Source of the DNA: Telmatospirillum sp.
GTDB taxonomy: Bacteria; Pseudomonadota; Alphaproteobacteria; Rhodospirillales; Magnetospirillaceae
NCBI GenBank assembly: GCA_009712185.1
Contig: WASQ01000049.1
Span: 1 to 47,799, forward strand
Direction of reading: 5' to 3'
Length of the DNA stretch: 47,799 nucleotides
Part shown: positions 1 to 7,691 of the stretch, piece after piece
Numbering within the stretch: position 1 is the stretch's first letter
Layout: every line of letters starts with the position of its first letter
Notes under the pieces: model-generated
Database searches by the model: none
What the model was told of the DNA's origin: nothing
What the model saw: the letters and a program-made list of their open reading frames with translations, nothing else
Translations under genes and position numbers: made by a program

Positions 1-2
1 AT

Positions 3-626
3 GGTCAGCCGCAGGCGCCCGCCTACGCTCCGGCCCCCGCCTATGCCCCTCCGCCGCCCGCTTATGCCGCGCCTCAGCCCGCCGCGGGAGGCCCCTGGGG
101 GCAGCCGCAGCAGCCTCAACAGCCGGCCGGCGGCGGATTTCTGCGTAATGCCGCGACCATGGCCGCCGGCGTCGCCGGTGGGGCGCTGATCGCGGAAGGC
201 ATTTCCAGCCTGTTCAGCGGGCATCGCGGCGGCCTGGGCGGTGGTTTCGGTGGTTCCGGTCTCGCCGGCGGCAGCCCCTGGGGCGGCGGGACGGGCAACA
301 CGGTCGAGAACGTCACGGTCAACAACTATTACGGTGATCAGGAGCCCCGCACCGAAGACGCCCGTTACGAGGATGATGGCCGTGGCCAGCAGGACGATAC
401 GCAATATCAGGATGCGTCCTACGAACCGGACAGCTATGACGACGGCGGCTACGACGATACCTCCGACGTCTGCCGCCATCTGATTCCAATCGGGGACCGG
501 GGGGCACCTCGCCGGAAACCGGGGGCCCCCGCCTTGCGACAGCTCCGGCCCTTGCGGCCAACCTTTGTCCGTTTGTCGCCTGGGCGACAGACGTTCCAGC
601 CCTCTCCGGGCAACCCTTGCGCATAA
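3..626 (+). CDS. DUF2076-family protein, 3' part
   Basis: This is the C-terminal part of a gene that begins before the window; the open frame runs from base 3. It shows a Pro/Ala/Tyr/Gln-rich linker, then a helix with AAGVAGGALIAEGI followed by SSLFSG, a Gly-rich stretch and an acidic Asp/Tyr/Gly-rich tail. That layout is typical of the periplasmic DUF2076 family, whose function is poorly known. In such proteins the acidic tail normally ends the chain. Here the frame continues about 50 residues past DDTSDV into an Arg/Pro-rich stretch unlike the rest, ending at TAA 624-626 and running through the candidate CooA operator. A TGA in place of the TGC at 471-473 would give the expected end, so the stop may have been lost or a sequence error is possible. 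Confidence 0.7.
   Translation, partial: GQPQAPAYAPAPAYAPPPPAYAAPQPAAGGPWGQPQQPQQPAGGGFLRNAATMAAGVAGGALIAEGISSLFSGHRGGLGGGFGGSGLAGGSPWGGGTGNTVENVTVNNYYGDQEPRTEDARYEDDGRGQQDDTQYQDASYEPDSYDDGGYDDTSDVCRHLIPIGDRGAPRRKPGAPALRQLRPLRPTFVRLSPGRQTFQPSPGNPCA
574..589. promoter_or_regulatory. Candidate CooA operator upstream of cooS
   Basis: The 16 bases TGTCGCCTGGGCGACA form a perfect 7-bp inverted repeat around a 2-base centre and fit the known CooA half-site pattern TGTCR-N6-YGACA of R. rubrum. The site is centred about 150 bases upstream of the chosen cooS start. No other promoter-like palindrome was seen between the DUF2076 gene and cooS, and cooA is the last gene of the same operon. An AT-richer CATAACAAT at 622-630 could supply the -10 region, but the transcription start is not known. 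The regulatory role is inferred. Confidence 0.75.
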
Positions 627-730
627 CAATAAGTCCGCCGGGCCTTTCGGACCGGGCGGGCGGGATCTCCCGGCCGCGCTCCATGACGGCGGCGCCGGAC
701 CGGCGGGAGCCGATGCAAGGGATGCCCGAC

Positions 731-2650
731 ATGACCAAGATCGATTGCGCGACCTGTTCCGTCGATCCATGCACCACCGAGATGGTGACGATCGCCGACG
801 CCATGGGCGTCGAAACCGCCTTTCACCGTCACGCCAGCCAGAATCCCCGCTGCGGCTTCGGTGCCCAGGGACTGTGTTGCCGGATCTGTCTCAAAGGTCC
901 CTGCCGGATCGCCCCCACCGGGGAAAGCCGTCAACTGGGTGTCTGCGGCGCCGACCGCCACACCATCGTGGCGCGTCACATGGCGCGCATGATGGCGGCC
1001 GGCGCGGCCTCGCATTCCGATCACGGCCGGCATATCGCGCTGGCTCTGAAGCATCTGTCCGAAGGTCATCTGGCGGATTATCAGATCCGTGACGAGGCGA
1101 AGCTGATGAGCGTCGCGGCCCGTCTCGGGATTTCCACCGGCGGACGCGACAACGCCGCCATTGCCGGCGACATCGCGCGGATCAGCCTGGGCGATTTCCA
1201 GAGCCAGGACGACAGCATTCCCTGTTCCTGGCTGAAGGCCTTCCTTCCCGCCCGCCGGGTGGAGAAGCTGGCGGCGCTGGGCATCATGCCGCACAACATC
1301 GACGCCACCGTGGCCCTGACCATGGCGCGGACCCACATCGGCTGCGACGCCGACCCGGCCAATGTGGCGCTGGGGGGGCTCCGGGTCGCGATGGCCGATC
1401 TCGACGGCATGATCCTGGCGACAGAACTGTCGGACATCCTGTTCGGAACCCCGGCGCCGGTCACCACCCGGGCCAATCTCGGTGTTCTCAAACGGGACGC
1501 CGTCAATATCGCGGTCAACGGCCATAATCCCCTGCTGAGCGAGGTCGTCTGCGACGTCGCCGCCGAGATGGCGGAAAAGGCCGTGGCGGCCGGCGCGCCC
1601 GAGGGGATCAACATCGTCGGCATCTGCTGTACCGGCAATGAGGTGATGAACCGCCATGGCGTTCCGCTGGCCACCAATTATCTGTCCCAGGAACTGCCGA
1701 TCCTGACCGGGGCGCTGGACGCGATGGTGCTCGACGTCCAGTGCATCATGCCCTCGCTGCCGCGCATCGCCGAGTGTTTCCACACCCAGATCATCACCAC
1801 CATGCCCCACGCCCGGATCAGCGGTGCGACCCATATCCCCTTCCGCGAGGAGGAGGCGGTCGCGATCGCGCGGCGGATTGTCGCCCTCGCCATCGACGCG
1901 TTCGGCCGGCGCGACAACGCGAAGATTCACATTCCCGATCTCAGCCAGAAGGCGACCGTGGGATTCGGGGCGGAGTCGGTGACGGCTGCCCTGGCGACGG
2001 TCGATCCGGAGGATCCGCTGAAGCCCCTGATCGACGCGATCACCTCGGGCGCCATTCAGGGCGTGGTTCTGTTCGGGGGCTGCAACAATCCGAAGACCGA
2101 ACAGGACAATTCCTATTTCCGGATCGCCAAGATCCTGGCGGAGCGCAATGTCCTGGCGCTGGCGACCGGATGCGGCGCGGGCGCGCTTGCCAAGATGGGC
2201 ATGATGACGTCGGAGGCGACACTTGAACATGCGGGCGAGGGACTGAAGGCGGTTCTGACCGCCATCGGGGCCGCCGCCGGCCTCGATGGGCCGTTGCCTC
2301 CGGTCCTGCATTTCGGCTCCTGCGTCGACAACAGCCGCGCCGTGGCGCTGGCGACCGCCCTGGCCAACCGCCTCGGGGTCGACCTGTCCGATCTTCCGAT
2401 CGTGGTCAGCGCGCCCGAATGCATGAGCGAGAAGGCCGTCGCCATCGGCACCTGGGCGATGACGATCGGCGTTCCCACCCATCTCGGCGCGGTACCGCCG
2501 GTCACGGGAGCGACGGTGGTATCCACCCTTCTGACCGAGACGGTGCGCGATCTGGTGGGGGGATATTTCCTGATCGACACCGACCCCGTCAGCGCTGCGG
2601 ACAAGCTTTATCAGGCGATCCAGGACCGGCGCGCCGCGCTGGGCCTCTGA
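731..2650 (+). CDS. cooS: Carbon monoxide dehydrogenase, Ni-Fe catalytic subunit
   Basis: CooS oxidises CO with water to CO2, two electrons and two protons at a Ni-4Fe-4S C-cluster. From ATG 731 the product is 639 residues, the same length as R. rubrum CooS, and all cluster ligands fall at the same numbers: D-cluster Cys41 and Cys49; B-cluster Cys50, Cys53, Cys58 and Cys72; C-cluster His265, Cys300, Cys338, Cys451, Cys481 and Cys531. This, with an AAGGGA Shine-Dalgarno sequence about 8 bases ahead, decides the start against the longer frame opening at 617. It is the first gene of the coo operon. Unlike R. rubrum, no cooF ferredoxin gene precedes it, so its electron acceptor is unknown. Expression is probably CO-dependent through the palindrome at 574-589. 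Confidence 0.96.
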   Translation: MTKIDCATCSVDPCTTEMVTIADAMGVETAFHRHASQNPRCGFGAQGLCCRICLKGPCRIAPTGESRQLGVCGADRHTIVARHMARMMAAGAASHSDHGRHIALALKHLSEGHLADYQIRDEAKLMSVAARLGISTGGRDNAAIAGDIARISLGDFQSQDDSIPCSWLKAFLPARRVEKLAALGIMPHNIDATVALTMARTHIGCDADPANVALGGLRVAMADLDGMILATELSDILFGTPAPVTTRANLGVLKRDAVNIAVNGHNPLLSEVVCDVAAEMAEKAVAAGAPEGINIVGICCTGNEVMNRHGVPLATNYLSQELPILTGALDAMVLDVQCIMPSLPRIAECFHTQIITTMPHARISGATHIPFREEEAVAIARRIVALAIDAFGRRDNAKIHIPDLSQKATVGFGAESVTAALATVDPEDPLKPLIDAITSGAIQGVVLFGGCNNPKTEQDNSYFRIAKILAERNVLALATGCGAGALAKMGMMTSEATLEHAGEGLKAVLTAIGAAAGLDGPLPPVLHFGSCVDNSRAVALATALANRLGVDLSDLPIVVSAPECMSEKAVAIGTWAMTIGVPTHLGAVPPVTGATVVSTLLTETVRDLVGGYFLIDTDPVSAADKLYQAIQDRRAALGL

Positions 2651-2682
2651 GTCCTGGCCGTCTTATTGGAAAGGGCGGACGG

Positions 2683-3468
2683 ATGAAAATCGCCGTGACC
2701 GGCAAGGGGGGAGTCGGCAAATCGACGCTGACCGGCCTCCTTGCCCGCGCCTTCGCCGATGACGGCTGGGGCGTGCTTGCCATCGATGCCGATCCCGATG
2801 CCAATCTGGCATCGGCCATCGGCGTGCCGCCGGACCGGGCCCGCGGGCTTCTGCCCATATCGGCAATGAGCGCCCTGGCCCGCGAACGGACCGGTGCCGC
2901 CGACACCGGTGGCTCCCACTTCATCCTCAACCCCCGGGTCGACGACCTGCCCGACCGGTTCGCCATCACCCACGAGGGGGTGAAGCTGCTTCTGATGGGG
3001 GCGGTGGAGCATGCCGGGGCCGGGTGCGTCTGCCCTGAGCATGCCCTGCTGCGCAGCCTTTTGAAGCACATCCTGAACCGTCGCCGCGAATGCGTTCTGC
3101 TCGACATGGAGGCGGGGGTCGAGCACCTGGGCCGGGGGACGGCGGGCGATGTCGATCTGCTGATCGTGGTGGTCGAACCCGGCGCCCGCAGCATCGAGAC
3201 CGCGCGTCGCATCGCCCATCTGGCCGGCCAACTGGGCCTGACCCGGATCGCCCATGTGGCGAGCAAGGTGACGGGCGCCGCCGACAGCGCCTTTATCGCC
3301 GAAGCCCTGGGCCGGGAGGTGATCGGTACGCTGCCGTTCGATCCGGACATTGCCGCGGCGGACCGGCGCGGAGTGTCGGCCTATGACCTGAGCCCCGCCT
3401 GCCGGGATCTGGCCGCGTCCCTGCGCGACGCCATTCTCGACCTGCGCCCCGATCCGACAAAGGAGTGA
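2683..3468 (+). CDS. cooC: CODH nickel-insertion ATPase
   Basis: CooC is a MinD/SIMIBI-class P-loop ATPase that helps insert nickel into the CooS C-cluster. From ATG 2683 it has 261 residues, close to the family length. The deviant Walker A GKGGVGKST is at residues 7-15, a second nucleotide-site motif DADPDANLA follows at about 35-43, and the metal-binding CxC is Cys115-Val-Cys117, which in characterised CooC binds Ni or Zn at the dimer interface. The frame is open far upstream inside cooS, but the start at 2683 places the P-loop at the N terminus as in the family. It lies 32 bases after cooS and its stop codon sits within the Shine-Dalgarno region of the next gene. Confidence 0.94.
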   Translation: MKIAVTGKGGVGKSTLTGLLARAFADDGWGVLAIDADPDANLASAIGVPPDRARGLLPISAMSALARERTGAADTGGSHFILNPRVDDLPDRFAITHEGVKLLLMGAVEHAGAGCVCPEHALLRSLLKHILNRRRECVLLDMEAGVEHLGRGTAGDVDLLIVVVEPGARSIETARRIAHLAGQLGLTRIAHVASKVTGAADSAFIAEALGREVIGTLPFDPDIAAADRRGVSAYDLSPACRDLAASLRDAILDLRPDPTKE

Positions 3469-3472
3469 TCCC

Positions 3473-3673
3473 ATGTGCCTTGCCAAAGCGGTTTATCAAC
3501 CGTCAACAGCCGACTTTCCCGACATCGCCGACGTCGTCGCCGTCGCGGTCGACGGGCCCGACCTCGTGATCGAGACCCTGTTCGGTGAAACGTTTCAACG
3601 TCCGTCGTCGCGCATCACCCGGATCGACGCCCGCAGCAACACCATTTTTCTGGCGAGGGAGGACAGCCTGTGA
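3473..3673 (+). CDS. cooT: CooT-family small nickel-binding protein
   Basis: This 66-residue protein begins MCLAKAVY and matches CooT in length, position and pattern. CooT is a small homodimeric protein needed for nickel delivery to CODH, and its Ni(II) site uses the N terminus with Cys2, which is present here. The rest is a short beta-rich fold with the family-like ends VAVAVDGPDLVIETLFGE and RITRIDARSNTIFL. AAGGAG lies 7 bases before the ATG and overlaps the cooC stop, pointing to translational coupling. Its stop overlaps the GTG start of the next gene. Confidence 0.88.
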   Translation: MCLAKAVYQPSTADFPDIADVVAVAVDGPDLVIETLFGETFQRPSSRITRIDARSNTIFLAREDSL

Positions 3674-3897
3674 CCGCCATGACCGCATCGGGAGAACCTC
3701 TCCGTCTGAAGATCCTGTTGTCCCACATGGCCGCTCACAATGCTGATCATGCGGCCGAGATCGCGGCTTTCTCCGGGATGATCGGTACGGACGGCGAGAA
3801 GGCGGCCCGCTTTGCCGCCGCCCTGGCCGATCTGGACCGGTCGAACCGGTCGATCAAGGCTTTGCTTGACCTGTTGACCGAAGGCGGGGAAAGCTGA
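3670..3897 (+). CDS. cooJ: CooJ-like nickel chaperone lacking the His-rich tail
   Basis: This 75-residue product occupies the place of cooJ in the R. rubrum order cooS-C-T-J. It contains His19, His23 and His27 in the run LLSHMAAHNADHAAEI, close to the HWx2Hx3H nickel motif described for the N-terminal helical domain of CooJ, with Met in place of Trp. It ends at EGGES without the long histidine-rich C-terminal tail of R. rubrum CooJ. The remainder looks helical. The start is GTG 3670, overlapping the cooT stop as GTGA; ATG 3679 is an alternative. The CooJ assignment rests on position and motif; the nickel role is inferred. Confidence 0.65.
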   Translation: MTAMTASGEPLRLKILLSHMAAHNADHAAEIAAFSGMIGTDGEKAARFAAALADLDRSNRSIKALLDLLTEGGES

Positions 3898-3933
3898 CCG
3901 GATATCCGGTGCCGACCGCCGACAGGAAAGACA

Positions 3934-4599
3934 ATGCCGCCCAGGTTCAGTATCGCAGACGTTCTGGCGGGGCCCGAGGGGGAGGACTTCCTTCAGGGCT
4001 TCGCCGCCCGTGACTATGGCAAGGGCATGCTGGTCTGTTCGGGGGATCTCGACGACAACGGCGTGTTCGTCGTCACCGGCGGGCGGTTGCGTGTCTTCCT
4101 GGTCGGCGAGGACAATGAGATCACCCTGTTCTATCTCGGGGTGGGCGACATTTTCAGCCTGCATTCCGGTTGTCTGATCGAGGCATGCGAGCCTTCGACG
4201 GTCCGCGTCACCGATATCGTCACCTTTCAGCGCAAGATGTCCTCCTCGCCGCTGCTGGCCTACAGCCTGGTGTCGATTCTGGGGCGGGCGATCACGGCCT
4301 GCATCGGCACGATCCAGAATCTGGCGTTCCATGACATCCGCCAGCGCCTGATCGGCTTTTTCCTGGACTGCGCCCGCTCGGGGGAGGTCACACAGGACGG
4401 GATCGAGGTCCGGACGTCGCTGACCGTGGAGAAGATTGCCCAACTGATCGGATCAGGCCGTCAGGCGACCTCGTCGGCGATCAGCGGCCTGATCCGCGAA
4501 AAGCTGATCGTCCGTCTGGCGCGGGGGCATTATGTGATTCCTGATACCGCCCGCCTGCTGCGGGCCGGACAGGCATCCCGGAAGGACGCCGGGATCTGA
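3934..4599 (+). CDS. cooA: CO-sensing heme transcription activator (Ser75 variant)
   Basis: CooA is a Crp/Fnr-family dimer whose heme binds CO and triggers DNA binding at coo promoters. This 221-residue protein starts MPPRF like R. rubrum CooA, keeping Pro2, the N-terminal heme ligand. The cyclic-nucleotide-like beta-roll comes first, with DNGVFVV and GRLRVFLVGE. The dimerisation helix at about 110-135 and the C-terminal helix-turn-helix LTVEKIAQLIGSGRQATSS follow. His77 (codon 4162-4164), the ferrous heme ligand, is present, but position 75 (codon 4156-4158, AGC) is Ser instead of the ferric ligand Cys75. It sits 36 bases after the cooJ-like gene with AGGAA ahead of the ATG, and is probably co-transcribed and autoactivated. 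Confidence 0.92.
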   Translation: MPPRFSIADVLAGPEGEDFLQGFAARDYGKGMLVCSGDLDDNGVFVVTGGRLRVFLVGEDNEITLFYLGVGDIFSLHSGCLIEACEPSTVRVTDIVTFQRKMSSSPLLAYSLVSILGRAITACIGTIQNLAFHDIRQRLIGFFLDCARSGEVTQDGIEVRTSLTVEKIAQLIGSGRQATSSAISGLIREKLIVRLARGHYVIPDTARLLRAGQASRKDAGI

Positions 4600-4626
4600 G
4601 GCGGTGCGCTGTCACCCGCCGCCGGG

Positions 4627-4654
4627 CCGTCCCGGCCGCGTGACGCCGGGACGG
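4627..4654. terminator. Hairpin between convergent cooA and dgoD
   Basis: The arms CCGTCCCGG (4627-4635) and CCGGGACGG (4646-4654) pair perfectly over 9 bp with a 10-base loop. It lies in the 95-base gap where the coo and dgo operons converge, so it could end transcription from both sides. There is no T-tract on either strand, so it may need Rho. Confidence 0.5.
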
Positions 4655-4694
4655 ATGGTCTGACGGTGCAACAGGCAGGCCGGCGGCCGGTCCC

Positions 4695-5843
4695 TCACCA
4701 CTCCGCGAAGCTGCCGTCGGCGTGGCGCCAGACGGGATTGCGCCAGCGATGGCCGATGGCGGCCTGGCGGATAACCACCTCCTCATCGATCTCGATGCCA
4801 AGTCCGGGACCTTCCGGAATCGCGACGAAGCCGTCACGGTAGTCGAAAACCTTGGGATCCTTCAGATAGTCGAGCAGATCGTTGGTTTTGTTGTAGTGGA
4901 TGCCAAGGCTCTGTTCCTGGATGAAGGCATTGTAGCTGACTGCGTCGATTTGCAGATTGGCGGCCAGCGCGATCGGTCCCAACGGGCAATGGAGGGCCAG
5001 CGCGACGTCATAGGCCTCCGCCATCGACGCGATCTTGCGGGTCTCGGTGATGCCGCCGGCATGGGAGGGATCGGGCTGGATGATGTCGACATAGCCCGCG
5101 TTCAGGATCGCCTTGAAGTCCCAGCGCGAGAACAGCCGTTCGCCGAGCGCGATCGGCGTGCCGCAATGATTGGCGATCTCCTTCAGGGCTTCGGCATGTT
5201 CGGACAGCACCGGTTCCTCAATGAACATCAGCTTGAAGGGTTCCAGCTCCTTGGCGAGGACCTTCGCCATCGGCCGGTGGACGCGGCCGTGGAAGTCGAC
5301 GCCGATGCCGAAATCGGGGCCCATCGCGTCGCGGATCGCCTGGACGCGCGCCAGCACCGCGTCGATCTTGGCGTGGCTGTCGATGAATTGAAGTTCCTCG
5401 GTGCCGTTCATCTTGACGGCGGTGAAGCCCCGGGACGCCACCTCGCGCGCGGCGCTGGCCGTGTCGGCCGGCCGGTCGCCGCCGATCCAGGAATAGACGC
5501 GGATGCTTTCGCGCAGCCGTCCGCCCAGAAGCTGATGGACCGGGACGCCGAGCGCCTTGCCCTTGATGTCCCACAGAGCCTGATCGATGCCGGCCAGCGC
5601 GCTCATATGGACACCGCCGCCGCGATAGAACCCGCCCCGGTACAGGACCGTCCAATGGTCCTCGATCAGAAACGGATCCTTGCCGATCAGATAGTCGGAC
5701 AGTTCCCCGACGGCGGCGGCGACGGTGGCCGCGCGGCCCTCCAGAACCGGCTCACCCCAGCCGGTGATGCCCTCGTCGGTCTCGATTTTCAGGAAGCACC
5801 ACCGGGGTGGCACCAGATAGGGGGTCATTTTGGTGATTTTCAC
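4695..5843 (-). CDS. dgoD: D-galactonate dehydratase
   Basis: DgoD removes water from D-galactonate to give 2-dehydro-3-deoxy-D-galactonate. The 382-residue protein has the family length and aligns by eye with E. coli DgoD along its whole length. It starts [15 protein letters not shown], has [21 protein letters not shown] and the enolase-superfamily barrel segments [13 protein letters not shown] and FIEEPVL. It also has [13 protein letters not shown] and [13 protein letters not shown], and ends in [10 protein letters not shown]. Metal ligands are expected in the D, E, E segments DFHG, IEEP and GER. It is the last gene of the dgoK-dgoA-dgoD operon, 44 bases after dgoA. Confidence 0.94.
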   Translation of the reverse strand: MKITKMTPYLVPPRWCFLKIETDEGITGWGEPVLEGRAATVAAAVGELSDYLIGKDPFLIEDHWTVLYRGGFYRGGGVHMSALAGIDQALWDIKGKALGVPVHQLLGGRLRESIRVYSWIGGDRPADTASAAREVASRGFTAVKMNGTEELQFIDSHAKIDAVLARVQAIRDAMGPDFGIGVDFHGRVHRPMAKVLAKELEPFKLMFIEEPVLSEHAEALKEIANHCGTPIALGERLFSRWDFKAILNAGYVDIIQPDPSHAGGITETRKIASMAEAYDVALALHCPLGPIALAANLQIDAVSYNAFIQEQSLGIHYNKTNDLLDYLKDPKVFDYRDGFVAIPEGPGLGIEIDEEVVIRQAAIGHRWRNPVWRHADGSFAEW

Positions 5844-5887
5844 GGCTCAATCTCCTTGTCGGCGGAGGCGGATAGGGGGGGGCGGGG

Positions 5888-6514
5888 TCATCGCCCCAGC
5901 GCGCGCCAGGCGTCGGCGAAGGCGCGGGCGCGCTGTCCGGCCAGGGCGGCGTCGATGCCCGGGCTGTAGAGGGCCGATCCCAGGCCGAACCCGCTGGCGC
6001 CGGCGGCCAGGTAATCGGCGATATTGGCGGGCGTCACGCCACCCACGGGCAGCAACCGGATCTCACGCGGGAACACCGCGCGCCAGGCCTTGACCACCAC
6101 CGGGCCGATCTGTTCCGCCGGGAACAGCTTCAACCCGTCGGCGCCGTTGGCCATGGCCGCGAATCCCTCGGTCGGGGTGGCGACGCCCGGCAGACAGAAA
6201 AGACCGGACGCCTTGGCCGCGCGGACCACGGCAGGATCGCTGTGGGGCATGACGATCAGCCGGCCGCCGGCGGCGGCGACCTGGGCGACGGCATCCGGCG
6301 ACATCACCGTGCCCGCCCCGATAATGCAATCGTTGCCCAACGCGTCGGAAAGGCGCCGGATGCTGTCGAGGGCGTCGGGGGAATTCATCGGCACCTCGAT
6401 GACGGAAAAGCCCTCCGCCAGGATGGCGCGTCCGATGGCGACAACCTCGCCGGGGGTCACGCCCCGCAGGATGCCGACGAAGGGAAAACGGTCGAGATGG
6501 GACAGTAGGGTCAT
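5888..6514 (-). CDS. dgoA: 2-dehydro-3-deoxy-6-phosphogalactonate aldolase
   Basis: DgoA is a class I aldolase of the KDPG/KDPGal family that splits the phosphorylated sugar acid into pyruvate and glyceraldehyde 3-phosphate. At 208 residues it has the family length. Visible features are FVGILRGVTPGE near the N terminus, EVPMNSP, IIGAGTV, the Schiff-base lysine in ADGLKLFPAEQ, and the phosphate-binding LPVGGVTPANI. The DgoA assignment over a general KDPG aldolase (Eda) rests on its place between dgoK and dgoD. It overlaps dgoK by 4 bases, consistent with coupled translation. Confidence 0.9.
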   Translation of the reverse strand: MTLLSHLDRFPFVGILRGVTPGEVVAIGRAILAEGFSVIEVPMNSPDALDSIRRLSDALGNDCIIGAGTVMSPDAVAQVAAAGGRLIVMPHSDPAVVRAAKASGLFCLPGVATPTEGFAAMANGADGLKLFPAEQIGPVVVKAWRAVFPREIRLLPVGGVTPANIADYLAAGASGFGLGSALYSPGIDAALAGQRARAFADAWRALGR

Positions 6515-7539
6515 GACAGGGACTCCCGGGACGGGTTGTCTGAGGAAAGACCGGAGGCGATGCGCCAGAGGCCGGTGGTGGCGGCGCCGGAAATGAGAGG
6601 GACGCCGGTGATGCCGGCAAGCGACAGCGCAAAGTCATAGCGCTGGCTGAGGCCGCTGGCGCCGATCACGGCGATGGGGACACCGGCCGGGGCGTCGGTT
6701 CTGGCCGCGCGGATCTCGTCCCCGATCAGCAATCCGGACAGATAATCGAGGCTGTCGATGGCATCGAGCCCGCCCGACAGCACCAGGGAGCGGGTTGAAA
6801 ACAGCAGGGAGGTGATGCCCCGGGACGGCGCCCGGAGCGTGACGGAGACGCCGCGTTCGAAGGCGGCCCGCGACAGGGGGCGGTCGGGCGGCGCCCCGGC
6901 CTCCATCGCCGGGCGGCCCAGGATCGAATGGCGGGACAGAAGCGCGAACAGTTCGCCGGTCAGATAGGTGGTGAACCCCTCGATCCGGCCGCGCCGGATC
7001 CGCACCCATTTGGAATGGGTCCCCGGCAGGACCAGCAGCGACTGCTGCCAGAGCGACGGATAAAGTTCCAGCGCGCCGACGATCTGGGTTTCCTCGCCGC
7101 GCATGACATCGGGCAGCTCGCCACCCTGCCTCACGCCCGGCACGATCCGGAGAGCCGTGCCGGGAACCGGCGGCTGCGCCGCAAGCGTCGCAACCAGATC
7201 GCCGGCCCCGGCGGGGCAGGGCAGATAGGGGACTTCCTGCCAGCCCTGCGCGCTGCCGATCATGCCGGCCGCGATCATCGGCAGTCCCGGGTGGCGGCGG
7301 GTCCAGTCGCCTGTCGCGATATCCAGCGCCTTGGCGAAATCGCCCTCCGGTGTCGCCATGATGCCCCAGGGAAACGCGGTCTCCTCCACCACCAGGCCGT
7401 GACCGTCCGGCCCCCGGGCCATCAGAGAGGCCCTGAGCGAGGAGGTTCCCCAGTCGAGCGCGATCAGGGCGGGTGGGGTGGCGGACGGGGACGTCGGCTC
7501 CGCCGCCTGCGGGGCGGCACCGCGATCGGAAACGGCCAT
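6511..7539 (-). CDS. dgoK: 2-dehydro-3-deoxygalactonokinase
   Basis: DgoK phosphorylates 2-dehydro-3-deoxygalactonate with ATP. The 342-residue protein belongs to the ASKHA kinase fold: ALDWGTSSLRASLM near the N terminus is the first phosphate-binding motif, IVPGVRQGG and VLPGTHSKWVRI are typical DgoK segments, and VLSGGLDAI and VIGASGLSQRY are the C-terminal ones. The first 20 or so residues are Ala/Pro-rich and poorly conserved, so the true start could be internal. It is the promoter-proximal gene of the dgo operon. No galactonate transporter or GntR/IclR regulator gene is adjacent, so uptake and control must be encoded elsewhere. Confidence 0.9.
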   Translation of the reverse strand: MAVSDRGAAPQAAEPTSPSATPPALIALDWGTSSLRASLMARGPDGHGLVVEETAFPWGIMATPEGDFAKALDIATGDWTRRHPGLPMIAAGMIGSAQGWQEVPYLPCPAGAGDLVATLAAQPPVPGTALRIVPGVRQGGELPDVMRGEETQIVGALELYPSLWQQSLLVLPGTHSKWVRIRRGRIEGFTTYLTGELFALLSRHSILGRPAMEAGAPPDRPLSRAAFERGVSVTLRAPSRGITSLLFSTRSLVLSGGLDAIDSLDYLSGLLIGDEIRAARTDAPAGVPIAVIGASGLSQRYDFALSLAGITGVPLISGAATTGLWRIASGLSSDNPSRESLS

Positions 7540-7620
7540 GTCGGTGCGTCCTCTGTCTGTTGTGGGATCTTGTCCGGCACAGTAGCAGAATTCGCAGGGA
7601 GTCTCAATATTTAAGACATT

Positions 7621-7637
7621 ATCCCAATATATGGGAT
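7621..7637. promoter_or_regulatory. Palindromic candidate operator of the dgo operon
   Basis: ATCCCAATATATGGGAT is a perfect 6-bp inverted repeat (ATCCCA/TGGGAT) with a 5-base AT-only centre, 82 bases upstream of dgoK. A further TGGGAT half-site lies at 7563-7568 in the dgoK leader. On the minus strand GATAAT just after the palindrome resembles a -10 element. This is the only clear dyad near the dgo promoter, so a regulator encoded elsewhere may bind it. Which family does so cannot be told from the site alone. Confidence 0.45.
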
Positions 7638-7691
7638 TTATCGTGATGTATGATTCCGTCCGCGGGAACGGACCGGGCGGCCACTCCCAAG

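Noticed and set aside
499-540. Possible terminator after the DUF2076 gene (G-run and C-run pairs)
   Set aside because: The arms are homopolymeric, the loop is long, and several alternative pairings exist, so a specific hairpin could not be supported.
449-2482. Long minus-strand frame of 677 codons opposite cooS
   Set aside because: It is rich in Arg, Gly, Asp and His repeats of the kind produced opposite GC-rich genes, while the plus strand has complete CooS motifs.
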